Source of the DNA: Undibacterium_A arcticum
GTDB lineage: Bacteria; Pseudomonadota; Gammaproteobacteria; Burkholderiales; Burkholderiaceae_D
Reading direction: 5' to 3' (one strand)
DNA length: 64,000 nt
Assembly: GCF_042660705.1 (NCBI RefSeq)
Contig: NZ_JBHSUQ010000001.1
The position numbers and the translations under genes were made by a program. Positions 17,036 to 29,540 of the stretch are shown here, piece by piece (within the stretch, counting starts at the first letter, position 1; every line of letters begins with the position of its first letter). Below the pieces are notes generated by a model. It did not search any database. It saw only the letters and a program-made list of their open reading frames with translations, and was not told where the DNA came from.

Positions 17036-18100
17036 ATGAAATATCCCGCCTTGCTCCCCTTTGCTGATGTCCTGCCGCTGCTGGACCAATTCGACGCGAT
17101 CATCGATGTCCGCAGCCCCAAGGAATTTGCCGAAGACCATATTCCGGGTGCAATCAATTGTCCGGTGCTCGATGACGCCGAACGCGTCCGGGTCGGCACG
17201 CTCTACAAGCAGGTCAATGCGTTCGAGGCGAAGAAAGTCGGCGCAGCACTGGTCGCGAAAAACATCGCACGCCATATCGAGACCCTGATGCTCGACAAGC
17301 CGCGTGACTGGAAACCGCTGGTTTATTGCTGGCGCGGCGGCAATCGCAGTGGATCGATGACCCATATTCTGGCCAAAATCGGTTGGCCGGCGATTCAGCT
17401 CGATGGCGGCTACAAGGAATTCCGTCGACATGTCAATGCCAGTCTCGCGCATTTGCCGGATCAATTCAGTTTCAAGGTCGTCTGTGGCACTACCGGTAGC
17501 GGCAAGAGCCGCTTGCTGCAGGTATTGGCGGCGGAGGGCGCGCAAGTGCTTGACCTCGAACAGCTGGCCGCGCATCGCGGATCGGTGCTAGGTAATTTGC
17601 CGACCGAGGACCAGCCATCGCAAAAGAGTTTTGAGACCAGCCTGTGGCAGAAGCTGCGGGGTTTCGATCCGGCGCGTGTGGTCTATGTCGAATCGGAAAG
17701 CAAGAAGGTCGGGAAACTGAGGGTGCCGGATGCGCTGATGGAAAAAATCCGCGCCGCGTCCTGCATTTCGTTGACCTTATCACGTCCCAACCGGGTACGA
17801 TTGCTGATGCAGGATTACGCGCATTTCATCAAGCATCCCGATGTGTTGAATAGCCAGCTCGACTTCCTGGTAACGATGCACGGCCGTGAAAAGATCGAGT
17901 ATTGGCACGACCTGGCGCTGTCTGGTCGGATCGAGGGACTGGTCGACGAACTGTTGCAGAGCCATTACGACCCAGCCTACTTGCGCTCGATCGCACGCAA
18001 TTTCACGCAATTCTCCCAGGCCCGATTACTCGAACTGGAAGACATTTCGAATCAGGACTTTCACCAAGCCGCGCAGCGGCTATTGCATGAACCCGGCTAA
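17036..18100 (+). CDS. mnmH: tRNA 2-selenouridine/geranyl-2-thiouridine synthase
   Basis: 354 residues, normal for MnmH (SelU/YbbB). An N-terminal rhodanese domain contains DVRSPKEFAEDHIPGA and the catalytic-cysteine loop YCWRGGNRSG. A P-loop domain begins at CGTTGSGKSRLL (about residue 150). The enzyme exchanges sulfur for selenium at the wobble uridine of certain tRNAs. It starts 20 bases after tesA and is probably co-transcribed. No selD or selA gene is in the window, so selenophosphate must come from elsewhere. Confidence 0.93.
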   Translation: MKYPALLPFADVLPLLDQFDAIIDVRSPKEFAEDHIPGAINCPVLDDAERVRVGTLYKQVNAFEAKKVGAALVAKNIARHIETLMLDKPRDWKPLVYCWRGGNRSGSMTHILAKIGWPAIQLDGGYKEFRRHVNASLAHLPDQFSFKVVCGTTGSGKSRLLQVLAAEGAQVLDLEQLAAHRGSVLGNLPTEDQPSQKSFETSLWQKLRGFDPARVVYVESESKKVGKLRVPDALMEKIRAASCISLTLSRPNRVRLLMQDYAHFIKHPDVLNSQLDFLVTMHGREKIEYWHDLALSGRIEGLVDELLQSHYDPAYLRSIARNFTQFSQARLLELEDISNQDFHQAAQRLLHEPG

Positions 18101-18197
18101 TGTGGGCGATGTTCAAGATACCCCTGTAATCACCCTACAATTTTCAGCCAATACAAAAGGGAAATTGGCGATACCCCATCATAAAATCCAAATCGCC

Positions 18198-20108
<1,911 letters not shown>

Positions 20109-20112
20109 CAAT

Positions 20113-20145
20113 AAAAAAATGCCGCTCACTGAGCGGCATTTTTTT
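20113..20145 (-). terminator. rho-independent terminator of ppiD, target of the intron
   Basis: A perfect hairpin ATGCCGCTC/GAGCGGCAT with loop of three is flanked by seven A's and seven T's, so it can work in both directions. It lies 16 bases after the ppiD stop. The group II intron begins directly after it at 20108. Confidence 0.9.
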
Positions 20146-20160
20146 ATTTCAGTCCGGACC

Positions 20161-22109
20161 TTATTTTGGCGCGCTATCGTTCTTGTCCTTGCCCTCGTCG
20201 GCTGCGCTGTTCAGCAGTGCCGGCTTCAGCAATGTTACCTTGGCTTTTTGTTTCAGCACATCAATGTATGTCAGCATCTCCTGCTGGGCCAGCACATTGG
20301 CGATCTGCTGCTGCTCGGCCTGACGGCGCGCATTATCCGTTATTGCTGGCTGCGACACTTTGCTGATCCGATACAGCGCATAACCCTGGGCCGGCAGCTC
20401 GACACCGACGTAGGCTGGTAACTTGCTGGTATCCGCTTGCATCACTGCTGGCAGAGTGGTCTTGTCCAGACCCGCTGCCTTGCCGCGCGACACCACAGTT
20501 TCCGCAGCAAAACCGGTGGCATCGTCTTTCGCCTTCAACGCGGCCAATTTGTCCTCGCCTGCTTTTTGGCCAGTTTTGCCGCCTCGATTTGCGTGACGCG
20601 TTCGCGGATCGCTGCTTGCACTTCGGCGAACGGACGCTTGCCGACAGGCTTGTATTCGGCGATGCGCCCGGCGATCAGGGTGTTAGGCGCAACCTCGACC
20701 GCTTCGGTATTACGCTTGTTTTTGATGGCATCATCCGAGAACAGCGCCCTCAGGAATTTCTCGTTGTTATATGGCACGGTCGGCGCCACCGACGGATTCG
20801 GCTTGCGGATCAATCCGGCAACCGTTTCGATCGTCAGCTTCAGCTTGTCTGCAACCGGCTTCAGGCTGTCAGCCTGTTCGTAGACGGTATTGGTAAATTG
20901 TTCCGCCAGTTCGGCGTATTTTTTTGTCGCCAACTGCTTTTTGATCGTCGCGGCGATTTCGCCTTTGACTTCGTCCAGAGGCTTGACCGTGGCCGGCTTC
21001 ACACCGGTTAACTGGATGATGTGGTAACCAAAATCGGACTGCACGAGATCGCTGATCTCACCCTCCTTGAGCTTGAACGCCACATCTTCGAAGGGCTTAA
21101 CCATCATCCCTTTGCCAAAGAAGTCCAGATCACCGCCGCGCTCCGCCGAGCCGGGATCCTGAGAATTGGATTTGGCCACCTTGCCAAAATCGGCAGGAGC
21201 CTTGCGCACTTGCGCCAGCAGGTTTTCGGCTTTGGCCTTTGCTGCAGCCTTGTCGGCGTCGGACGCATCCTTTTTCAGGCTGATCAGGATATGACTTGCG
21301 CGCCGTAGTTCGTCCACCGAGTACTGCTTCGCATTTTGCTCGTAGTAGGCCTTGATGTCGGCATCGCTGACCGCGATCTGCGCCGCCAGTGCCGCACTGT
21401 CCAGCACTACATATTCCACCTTGGCCTGCTCCGGGATTTCAAATGCGGCAGGATTTTTATCGTAGTACGATTTCAGCATGTCGTCAGTAACCTTGACCTG
21501 CGAGACATAGTCGCCCGCCTTCAACAACAATTGCTGAACGTCACGTTCCTGGTCATTGATATCGGACAGCCGATTCGCCACTGTCTTCGGTGCGAAGGCG
21601 CTGGACTGAATTGCGCCGTTCAGTTGCTGCAGCGCCAGATCCTGACGCAAACCTGCTTCAAACATCGCCGGCGTCATGCCCTGGGCGGCCAACAGGGATT
21701 TGTAGCGCTCCGAATCAAACTTGCCATCGGCGCCGATCAGGCCAGGAATCGCCAGGATAGTTTGCTGCAGGCTCTGGTCCGATACCGCCAGATGGCTGCG
21801 CGCCGCTTCGGCCGCCAGTGCGCGCTGAGCGATCAGATTATCCAGCACGCCCTTTTTGGCGGCTGGCGTATCGAACATTTTCGGGTCGAATTGGGCCCCG
21901 AACATTTGGCGGAAACGATCCATTTGCTCGCGCTGGGCTTTATCCCACTCTTGCTGAGAAATCGACTGACCGCCAACTTTGGCAACCGCGTTATCGCTAT
22001 CGTTGAACTTGCTGTAACTCTGAATACCGACCAGCGCGAAGGAAGGGATGATAAAGAGCAACAGAACGAATTGCATCAGGCGCTGATGGGTGCGAATAAA
22101 CTCAAACAT
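20161..22109 (-). CDS. ppiD: periplasmic folding chaperone PpiD (SurA-N, parvulin-type PPIase), frame broken once
   Basis: About 650 residues when one base is restored. An N-terminal membrane anchor (MQFVLLLFIIPSFALVGI, about 11-28) is followed by a SurA-N-like chaperone region and a parvulin PPIase domain with ASHILI, ERGGDLDFFGKGMM and VQSDFGYHIIQLTG (about 270-370). The last 128 residues (20161-20547) are in another frame. The break is in AAAAAGCAGG at 20563-20567, where six A's restore KLAKKAGEDKLAALK. PpiD assists folding of secreted proteins at the SecYEG exit. Confidence 0.9.
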
Positions 22110-22155
22110 GATTAGCCAATAAGAGACGAATTACGATGAAATGCCGCCGAATATG

Positions 22156-22186
22156 AAAAAAGGCGAACTCGCGTTCGCCTTTTTTT
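22156..22186 (-). terminator. terminator after the tRNA-Val/Asp/Asp genes
   Basis: Stem GGCGAAC/GTTCGCC with loop TCGC, flanked by six A's and seven T's. On the minus strand it lies 5 bases after the distal tRNA-Asp and before ppiD, so it separates the two units. Confidence 0.85.
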
Positions 22187-22190
22187 GTTC

Positions 22191-22267
22191 TGGCGGAGTG
22201 GACGGGACTCGAACCCGCGACCCCCGGCGTGACAGGCCGGTATTCTAACCAGCTGAACTACCACTCC
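22191..22267 (-). tRNA. tRNA-Asp(GTC), copy 2
   Basis: 77 bases including encoded CCA. The acceptor stem is GGAGTGG/TCCACTCC, anticodon loop TGTCACG gives GTC, and the T-arm reads CGGGTTCGAGTCCCG. It is identical to the copy at 22283-22359, 15 bases away, indicating a recent or gene-converted duplication. Confidence 0.96.
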
Positions 22268-22282
22268 TGACTATATTATTTT

Positions 22283-22359
22283 TGGCGGAGTGGACGGGAC
22301 TCGAACCCGCGACCCCCGGCGTGACAGGCCGGTATTCTAACCAGCTGAACTACCACTCC
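22283..22359 (-). tRNA. tRNA-Asp(GTC), copy 1
   Basis: Same 77-base sequence as the neighbouring tRNA-Asp, with GTC anticodon and encoded CCA. It lies between tRNA-Val and the second tRNA-Asp in one minus-strand cluster. Confidence 0.96.
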
Positions 22360-22389
22360 TAAAATATTCTATAGCTTTGTTTGACTGAT

Positions 22390-22465
22390 TGGTGGGTGCT
22401 GAGAGGCTCGAACTCCCGACCTACGCCTTGTAAGGGCGCCGCTCTACCAACTGAGCTAAGCACCC
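22390..22465 (-). tRNA. tRNA-Val(TAC)
   Basis: 76 bases with GGGTGCTTAGCTCAGTTGGT at the 5' end, anticodon TAC in CCTTACAAG, T-arm GGGAGTTCGAGCCTC and encoded CCA. It is the first tRNA of the cluster, 53 bases after hupB. Confidence 0.96.
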
Positions 22466-22518
22466 ATTCTGCCACTTAGTCAGCCAAACAATTGGCGCTT
22501 GTCACCGCGCCAAAGGCA

Positions 22519-22791
22519 TTAGTTTACAGCATCTTTCAGTGCTTTGCCAGGTTTAAATTTCGGAACCTTGGCTGCCTTAATCTTGATTGCTTCGCCGGTG
22601 CGTGGATTACGACCGGTACGCGCTGCGCGCTTGCCAACCGAAAAAGTTCCGAAGCCGACCAAGGTCACGCTACCGTTTTTTTTCAGTGTTGTTTTAACAG
22701 CACCAATCATTGCATCCAGCGCGCGCGTTGCAGCGGCTTTGGAAATGTCTGCGGTATTGGCAACGTGTTCGATCAATTCAGTTTTATTCAC
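22519..22791 (-). CDS. hupB: HU-type histone-like DNA-binding protein
   Basis: 90 residues, the standard HU length. It begins MNKTELIEHVA, has the GFGTFSV turn and the DNA-contacting beta-arm with RTGRNPRTGE, and ends with KFKPGKALKDAVN. HU binds and bends DNA without strict sequence specificity and compacts the nucleoid. It lies downstream of lon, as in many proteobacteria, but a terminator at 22993-23019 separates them, so it probably has its own promoter in the 200-base gap. Confidence 0.96.
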   Translation of the reverse strand: MNKTELIEHVANTADISKAAATRALDAMIGAVKTTLKKNGSVTLVGFGTFSVGKRAARTGRNPRTGEAIKIKAAKVPKFKPGKALKDAVN

Positions 22792-22992
22792 TTAATCCCC
22801 CTCACAAAGGTTTAATTTCGCGTTGGTGTTTCAATCATTATTAGTTGTACATCCATCGCGGAATACAGAAAAAATCTGCAGCACGTATTAAACAAGCCGC
22901 AAAGCCTAGTGTCAAGCGGTTTGCGGGCCGATGCCGGATTCACATGCGCGAATAATCGAACCATTGCTCGGTCAAATTCGCGTCCAAAAAAG

Positions 22993-23019
22993 AAAAAGCG
23001 CTAACATTAGCGCTTTTTT
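22993..23019 (-). terminator. lon terminator
   Basis: Stem AAAAAGCGCTA/TAGCGCTTTTT with a four-base loop, starting 18 bases after the lon stop on the minus strand and followed by a T-run. Confidence 0.85.
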
Positions 23020-23036
23020 AATTACGGCAAATACAA

Positions 23037-25456
23037 TCAGTGTTTCACGACGTTAGGATCGGATTGCCCATCGGCCGCTGCGACCGGCGAAGCGACCGCA
23101 ACATCGGTATCCAGCAATGGTACTGGTTGACGCTCCAGGGCAATGTCCAGCACCTTGTCAATCCAGCGCACCGGAACGATCTCCAGCTTGTTTTTGACAT
23201 TGTCCGGGATTTCGGCCAGATCCTTCACATTCTCCTCGGGAATCAGCACGGTTTTGATGCCGCCACGATGTGCTGCCAGCAGCTTTTCCTTCAGGCCGCC
23301 GATCGGTAGCACTTCTCCGCGCAAGGTGATCTCGCCGGTCATCGCGACATCGGCACGCACCGGAATGCCGGTGAAAATCGACACCAGCGCTGTGGTCATC
23401 GCGATACCCGCCGAAGGCCCGTCTTTCGGCGTTGCACCTTCCGGCACGTGGATGTGAATATCACTCTTTTCGAAGATCTCGAAGTTGATCCCGAGGCGTT
23501 TGGCACGGCTACGCACCACGGTGCGCGCTGCTTCGATCGATTCTTTCATGACATCGCCGAGCGTGCCGGTGCGAATCACGCCGCCCTTGCCGGGCATGGT
23601 CACTGCCTCGATCGTCAGCAGGTCGCCGCCGACCTCGGTCCATGCCAGCCCGACAACCTGGCCGACCTGATTCTCTTTTTCGGCCATGCCATAATCGTAA
23701 CGACGCACTCCGAGGAATTTGTCGATATTCTTGCTCGAGATAGTGACCTTTCGCTCCTGTTTCTTGAGCAGCAGCATCTTCACAACCTTGCGGCAAATCT
23801 TGGAGATTTCACGCTCGAGCGACCGCACGCCAGCTTCCCGTGTGTAGTAGCGGATGATATCCCGGATCGCTGATTCGGCAACGCTGATTTCGTCGTCCTT
23901 CAGACCGTTGTTCTTGATCTGTTTCGGCAGCAGATAGCGTTGTGCGATGCTGGTTTTTTCATCTTCGGTGTACCCGGACAGGCGAATCACTTCCATCCGG
24001 TCCAGCAAGGCTGGCGGGATATTGTAGGAATTGGATGTCGCCACGAACATCACATCGGACAGGTCGAAATCGACTTCAATGTAGTGATCCGAGAATGTGT
24101 GGTTCTGCTCCGGATCCAGCACTTCCAGCAAGGCCGACGACGGGTCGCCCCGGAAATCCGCACCCATCTTGTCGACTTCGTCCAGCAAGAACAATGGGTT
24201 GCGTACACCGACTTTGGCCAGACTCTGCAGGATCTTGCCGGGCATCGAACCGATATAGGTACGACGGTGGCCACGAATCTCAGCTTCGTCACGGACCCCA
24301 CCAAGCGCCATACGCACGAATTTGCGATTGGTCGCACGTGCAATCGACTCGCCCAGCGAAGTCTTGCCCACGCCAGGAGGACCTACGAAGCACAGAATCG
24401 GCGCTTTCAGCTTATCAACACGTTGTTGCACGGCGAGGTATTCAAGAATGCGTTCCTTGACCTTGTCGAGGCCGTAGTGATCGTTCTCCAGCACTTTTTC
24501 GGCATTGGCCAAATCGTTATTGACCTTGGATTTTTTTCTTCCATGGCAAATTGACCAAGGTATCGATATAGTTGCGCACCACCGTCGCCTCGGCCGACAT
24601 TGGTGACATTAATTTCAACTTCTTAAGCTCGCTTTGTGCCTTTTTCGCGCGCTTCCTTGGGCATTTTTTTGCCGAAATGATTTTTCTTCTCGATATCCTC
24701 CAGGTCGGCGCCCTCCTCGCCTTCGCCCAGCTCTTTCTGGATCGCCTTGACTTGCTCGTTCAGATAGTATTCGCGTTGCGATTTTTTTCCATCTGCCGTT
24801 TTTACCCTGCCGCGAATGCGCTTCTCCACTTGCAGGATATCGAGCTCGCCTTCGAGTTGGCCCAGCAGATGTTCGAGCCGCTTGGCGACACTGAAGATTT
24901 CCAGAATAACCTGCTTCTGCTCCAGTTTTAAAGGCAGGTGCGCAGCGACTGTGTCGGCCAGGCGACCGGCATCATCGATGCCGGACAGGGACGTCAGAAT
25001 TTCAGGGGGAATTTTCTTGTTCAGTTTTACATATTGATCAAACTGTTGAACAATCGCACGGCGCATCGCCTCAACTTCGGACTCTTCGCCCAATTCGGAT
25101 TCCACCGGTGTCAGGTCAGCGACAAAGTGCGTGTCCAGCTCTTCAATCTTGTGGATACGGGCGCGCTGCGCGCCTTCCACCAGCACCTTGACCGTACCAT
25201 CCGGCAGTTTCAGCATCTGCAAAATATTGGCGACGCAGCCGATTTCGTAAATATCATTCGCCGACGGCTCATCCTTGGCTGCGGCTTTTTGCGCCGCCAG
25301 CATGATGCTCTTGCCTTGTTCCATCGCGGCTTCCAGCGCCTTGATCGATTTGGGGCGGCCCACAAACAGCGGTATGACCATATGCGGGAAGACAACGACG
25401 TCCCGCAACGGCAGCAACGGCAGTTGGGTTTGTTCAGTATATGTGGAGGTTGTCAT
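23037..25456 (-). CDS. lon: ATP-dependent protease Lon, frame broken twice
   Basis: About 805 residues after correction. The N-terminal substrate-binding domain begins MTTSTYTEQTQLPLLPLRDVVVFP. The AAA+ domain carries GPPGVGKTSLGESIA and FLLDEVDKMG. The protease domain carries the catalytic serine in PKDGPSAGIAM and the lysine about 40 residues later. Two extra bases break the frame, in an A-run at 24641-24645 (after PKEAREK) and at 24531-24537 (LPWKKKSK). Lon degrades misfolded and regulatory proteins. The gene follows clpX in the conserved tig-clpP-clpX-lon order, after a terminator. Confidence 0.95.
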
Positions 25457-25577
25457 GGCGCACCTTATAAAAAAGCCTGTTGATGATGTTGGCACGAGAT
25501 GCCAAAACACAAGATCAGACTAGAACAAAAATCATCGAGACTCGTAACTTATTTTCGCGTGCCAAACAAAATTCCAA

Positions 25578-25619
25578 TAAAAAAAAAGCCACACACAAAG
25601 TTGCCCTTGGGTGGCTTTA
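25578..25619 (-). terminator. clpX terminator
   Basis: Arms AAAGCCAC (25585-25592) and GTGGCTTT (25611-25618) with an 18-base loop that can pair further. Read on the minus strand a long T-run follows. It lies between the clpX stop and the lon start. Confidence 0.75.
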
Positions 25620-25712
25620 CGTTTGAAGCCAGAATGATATTGTTATATAAATTGTAGTACTTCTGTTCGAGAATGCGCCATGAATATGACGCTCTATCTC
25701 AATTGCCTGCAA

Positions 25713-26979
25713 TCAATTCTCGCCAGAAGCCTTTTGTTGCTCCTGGTATATCAATAACGGTTTGGCACCGTTGGTAATAGTCGCTTCGTCGATCACGACC
25801 TTGATGACGTTTTGCTGGGTTGGCAGTTCGTACATGACGTCAAGCAAGGCATGTTCCAGAATCGAACGCAAACCGCGCGCACCTGTTTTACGTGCCAATG
25901 CTTTCTTCGCGATCGCATGCAGCGCCGCCGGCCTGATTTCCAGCTCGGCTCCTTCCATTTGCAGCAACTTTGAATATTGCTTGATCAGCGCATTCTTCGG
26001 TTCAATCAGAATTTGGATGAGTGCCACTTCAGTAAGTTCACTCAAAGTGGCAACTACCGGCAATCGACCGACCAGTTCGGGAATCAAGCCGAACTTAATC
26101 AGATCCTCCGGTTCGGCTTCCATCAGCACTTCACTGGCATCGCGCTCACCCCGGCTCTTGACGCTGGCGGAGAATCCGATGCCGCTCTTTCAGAGCGATT
26201 GGAGATAATTTTTACCAGGCCATCGAAGGCGCCGCCACAAATAAACATGATATTCGTGGTGTCGATTTGAATGAAGTCCTGATTAGGATGCTTGCGACCA
26301 CCTTGCGGCGGCACTGACGCCATCGTGCCTTCAATCAACTTCAGCAAGGCCTGTTGCACGCCTTCGCCGGAAACGTCGCGGGTGATCGATGGATTGTCAG
26401 ACTTCCGCGAAATCTTGTCGATTTCGTCGATATAGACGATTCCGCGTTGCGCTTTCTCGACTTCGTAATTGCAGCTTTGCAACAATTTCTGGATGATGTT
26501 CTCGACGTCCTCGCCGACGTAACCTGCTTCGGTCAAGGTGGTGGCATCGGCGATCACAAACGGCACATTCAGCATACGCGCCAGAGTCTGGGCCAGCAGC
26601 GTCTTACCTGAACCGGTCGGGCCAACCAGCAAATATTGCTTTTTGCCAACTCTACATCGTCTTTCTTGCCCAGATGCTTGAGTCGCTTGTAGTGGTTATA
26701 AACAGCCACTGACAATATGCGCTTGGCCGTTCCCTGGCCAATGACGTACTGGTCCAGCAGGCCGCATATTTCCTGCGGCGTCGGCAAATCCGACTTCGGG
26801 CCGGTAACCGATTCAACGCTCGACGTTTCATCGCTGATGATGTCGTTGCACAGGTCAATGCATTCATCACAGATGAAAACTGACGGGCCCGCGATCAGTT
26901 TTTTTACCTCGTGTTGGCTCTTGCCGCAAAATGAGCAATAGAGCAATTTTTCGCCGCTGGAGGATTTTTTGTCAGGCAT
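25713..26979 (-). CDS. clpX: ATP-dependent Clp protease ATP-binding subunit ClpX, frame broken twice
   Basis: About 422 residues after correction, the normal length. The N-terminal zinc-binding domain shows CSFCGKSQHEV and CDECIDLC. The AAA+ part has GPTGSGKTLLAQ, IVYIDEIDKI and the downstream sensor region. The frame is broken at 26631-26633 (ELAKSNILLVGPTG needs one more A) and at about 26182 (RAGIGFSASVKSR needs one more G). ClpX unfolds tagged substrates and feeds them to ClpP, encoded just upstream. Confidence 0.95.
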
Positions 26980-27091
26980 AGGGCAAGCTATCTAAAGAAA
27001 TTTACTTGATCTTACCTGTGAATTTCGAATCCGTCACAGGTATTTGTCAAGAGTTTGGCTCGGTAAAGAGGCGCTTGACGATTCAAAAAAC

Positions 27092-27126
27092 AAAAACGCC
27101 CGAACGATGTCTCGTCCGGGCGTTTT
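27092..27126 (-). terminator. clpP terminator
   Basis: GC-rich stem AAAACGCCCG...CGGGCGTTTT about 14 bases after the clpP stop, with T-rich sequence following on the minus strand. ClpP and ClpX may therefore be partly uncoupled. Confidence 0.8.
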
Positions 27127-27139
27127 ACGCGGGACGTTG

Positions 27140-27766
27140 TCAGCCGCGAGTGGTCAGTACTTTGTCGATCATGCCATATTCCGCTGCAGCATCGGCGGAC
27201 ATGAAATTATCGCGCTCGGTATCCTTGCTGATACGCTCGATCGACTGTCCGGTCTTTTCGGCCAGGATGCCGTTCAGACGTTCACGCAGATACAGGATTT
27301 CACGCGCCTGGATTTCGATATCGGTGGCCTGTCCCTGTGCGCCGCCAGACGGTTGGTGAATCATGATGCGTGAATTCGGCAGCGAGAATCGCTTGCCCTT
27401 GGCGCCGGCCGCCAGCAAGAACGCACCCATCGACGCGGCGAGGCCGGTACACAGCGTCGACACGTCCGGCTTGATGAACTGCATCGTGTCGTAAATCGCC
27501 ATCCCGGCAGACACTGAACCGCCTGGAGAGTTGATATAGAGCGAAACATCCTTATCCGGATTCTCGCTCTCCAAAAACAGCAATTGCGCCACAATCAAGT
27601 TGGCCGCATGATCATTGACCGGGCCGACCAGAAAGATCACACGTTCCTTGAGCAAGCGCGAATAAATGTCATACGCACGCTCGCCACGGCCGCTTTGCTC
27701 AATCACCATCGGCACCATGCCGAGCATCTCGGTATCCAGTGCAGAGTTACGGATCAATCCAGTCAT
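27140..27766 (-). CDS. clpP: ATP-dependent Clp protease proteolytic subunit ClpP
   Basis: 208 residues, intact. The catalytic serine is in GLAASMGAFLL and the histidine in RIMIHQPSGGAQGQ, with the aspartate about 50 residues later (SKDTERDNF). SLYINSPGGSV forms the substrate-binding strand. It assembles as a tetradecamer with ClpX or ClpA. It starts 70 bases after tig on the same strand. Confidence 0.97.
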   Translation of the reverse strand: MTGLIRNSALDTEMLGMVPMVIEQSGRGERAYDIYSRLLKERVIFLVGPVNDHAANLIVAQLLFLESENPDKDVSLYINSPGGSVSAGMAIYDTMQFIKPDVSTLCTGLAASMGAFLLAAGAKGKRFSLPNSRIMIHQPSGGAQGQATDIEIQAREILYLRERLNGILAEKTGQSIERISKDTERDNFMSADAAAEYGMIDKVLTTRG

Positions 27767-27836
27767 TGTCTTTCCTTATTTGGAGGTGCTCTGAATCAGT
27801 ATTCAACCACATATTCAGAGCACCGGTGCGGTCACA

Positions 27837-29183
27837 TTACGCTTCTGCGTTGTTGCCCATCAATTCGTCGAATGGCACCAGCTTCTCGCTGACCTTAGCC
27901 TTGCCGAGTACATAGTTAACGACGTTTTCTTCCAATACAAGGGCTTCAACCTCTGCAATACGGCGACGGTCGCTGAAATAATATTTCAGGACTTGCTGTG
28001 GATCTTCGTAGCTCTGCGCGAAGTCTTCCACTTGGGCCTTGACCTGCTCGGCGGTTGCTTGCAAGTTGTTGGCCTTCACCACATCGGCCAGAATCAGGCC
28101 GAGGCGAACACGGCGTTCTGCCTGTGCGTTGAACAATTCGGGCGGGAACGGCATTTCCTTCACATTCATGCCGCGCTGCGTCATGTCCTGGCGGGTCATT
28201 TCGGCCAGACGCTCGACATCCTGCGCGATTAAAGACTGTGGCACGTCCAACTCGGAAACCTTGATGAGTGCATCCATCACGTTGTCCTTGTTTCGCCTTG
28301 ACCCGGCCGTTGACTTCGCGCTCCAGATTGACCTTGATGTCTTCGCGCATTTTGCCCAGATCACCGTCGGCAACGCCCAGCGATTTAGCGAATTCTGCAT
28401 CGACTACGGGCACGTGCGCCCATTCCAGTTTGTTCAGCGTAATGGTGAACTCGGCCGTTTTGCCGGCCACATCCTTGCCATGATAATCGGCCGGGAAAGA
28501 CAGCGGGAAGGTCTTCGACTCTCCTACTTTCAGACCGATTGTGGCGTCTTCAAACTCCGCCAGCATGCGGCCTTCGCCCAATACAAATGCATAGTTGTCG
28601 GCTTTGCCACCGGGGAACTCGACGCCATCGATTTTGCCGGTGAAGTCAACGGTTGCGCGGTCGGTCTTTTGAGCCGACAGATCGGCGCCACCATCGCCAT
28701 GCGCGTCCTGCTCGCCCTTGACGTGGTAGTGCACGCGCTGCTTGCGCAGAATCTCAATGGTCTTGTCGATTTCGGCTTCGGACACTTCGGCCTTGACCTT
28801 TTCAACTTCAACGCCGGCCAGTTCGCCGATCTTCACTTCCGGGTAGATTTCGAAAGTGGCGTCAAAAGCCAGCGAGCCCTCGGCAACGTCGTCGCCGGCC
28901 TTTGGAACGATCTTTGGATAACCGGCCACGCGCAGATTGTTTCGTTGGCGGCGTCGCTGAAGGCACGGCCGACTTTGTCGTTCAGCACTTCAGATTCGGT
29001 CTGATAACCATATTGCGCCGCGACCATTTTCAATGGCACTTTGCCTGGACGGAAGCCCGGCGCCTTGGCTGTGCGCGCACGCACTTTCAGGCGTTTTTCG
29101 ACTTCCGTCTGCACATCGGCCAACGGGAAGGTGATGGTGATACGGCGCTCGAGTTTGCCCAAGGTTTCGACAGCAGTTGCCAT
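27837..29183 (-). CDS. tig: trigger factor, frame broken twice
   Basis: About 449 residues after correction. The ribosome-binding N-domain begins MATAVETLGKLERR with the GFRPGKVP signature. The FKBP-type PPIase domain lies in the middle (VDFTGKIDGVEFPGG). The C-terminal chaperone arm ends EKLVPFDELMGNNAEA. Breaks are at 28940-28942 (one A missing in ANENNLRVAGYP) and near 28291 (two A's missing in VKAKNKDNVMDAL), which restore a length divisible by three. Trigger factor binds nascent chains at the ribosome exit. tRNA-Leu lies just upstream. Confidence 0.95.
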
Positions 29184-29211
29184 GTGAATCGTCCAAATAG
29201 TAAAAATTCTG

Positions 29212-29298
29212 TGGTGCGAGGAGGGGGACTCGAACCCCCACACCATTGCTGGCGTCAGGACCTAAACCTGGTGCGTCTACCAATTTCGCCATCCTCGC
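29212..29298 (-). tRNA. tRNA-Leu(TAG)
   Basis: 87 bases with encoded CCA and a long variable arm typical of class II tRNAs. Anticodon loop TTTAGGT gives TAG. D-arm GGCGAAATTGGTAGACGC and T-arm GGGGGTTCGAGTCCCCC are canonical. The base pair at the top of the anticodon stem appears mismatched (C-A). Confidence 0.95.
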
Positions 29299-29331
29299 GG
29301 GATTTTTTGCACTCATCGTGCACAAAAGCAA

Positions 29332-29364
29332 AGGGCGACCGAGAAGTGAAAAAGGGGTCGCCCT
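29332..29364 (-). terminator. possible terminator after the RND efflux operon
   Basis: Perfect 9-bp arms AGGGCGACC/GGTCGCCCT around a 15-base loop, with TTGCTTTTG following on the minus strand. It lies about 180 bases after the RND pump stop and before tRNA-Leu. The T-run is weak. Confidence 0.45.
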
Positions 29365-29540
29365 GCACTGCCTTTGTTAGTGGCTCATCAACTTCAGCCG
29401 GTTATTTTACTGGATTTCTCCCCAAATTGCCGCGTTTTTTGAGATTGCAATTATGCGGCCATCAAACTGTCGCGCTCAGGCTGGCGAAGCGCCCGCACCG
29501 CGCGGGCAATGCCGCGACGCAACACCCCGACGCCACGCTG

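Noticed and set aside
20589..22115. Plus-strand open frames opposite ppiD
   Set aside because: Shadow frames; ppiD has the PPIase motifs and its own terminator.
25713..29183. clpX, tig and lon as true pseudogenes
   Set aside because: Breaks sit in homopolymers, and flanking parts are fully conserved with no other decay, which fits sequence errors.
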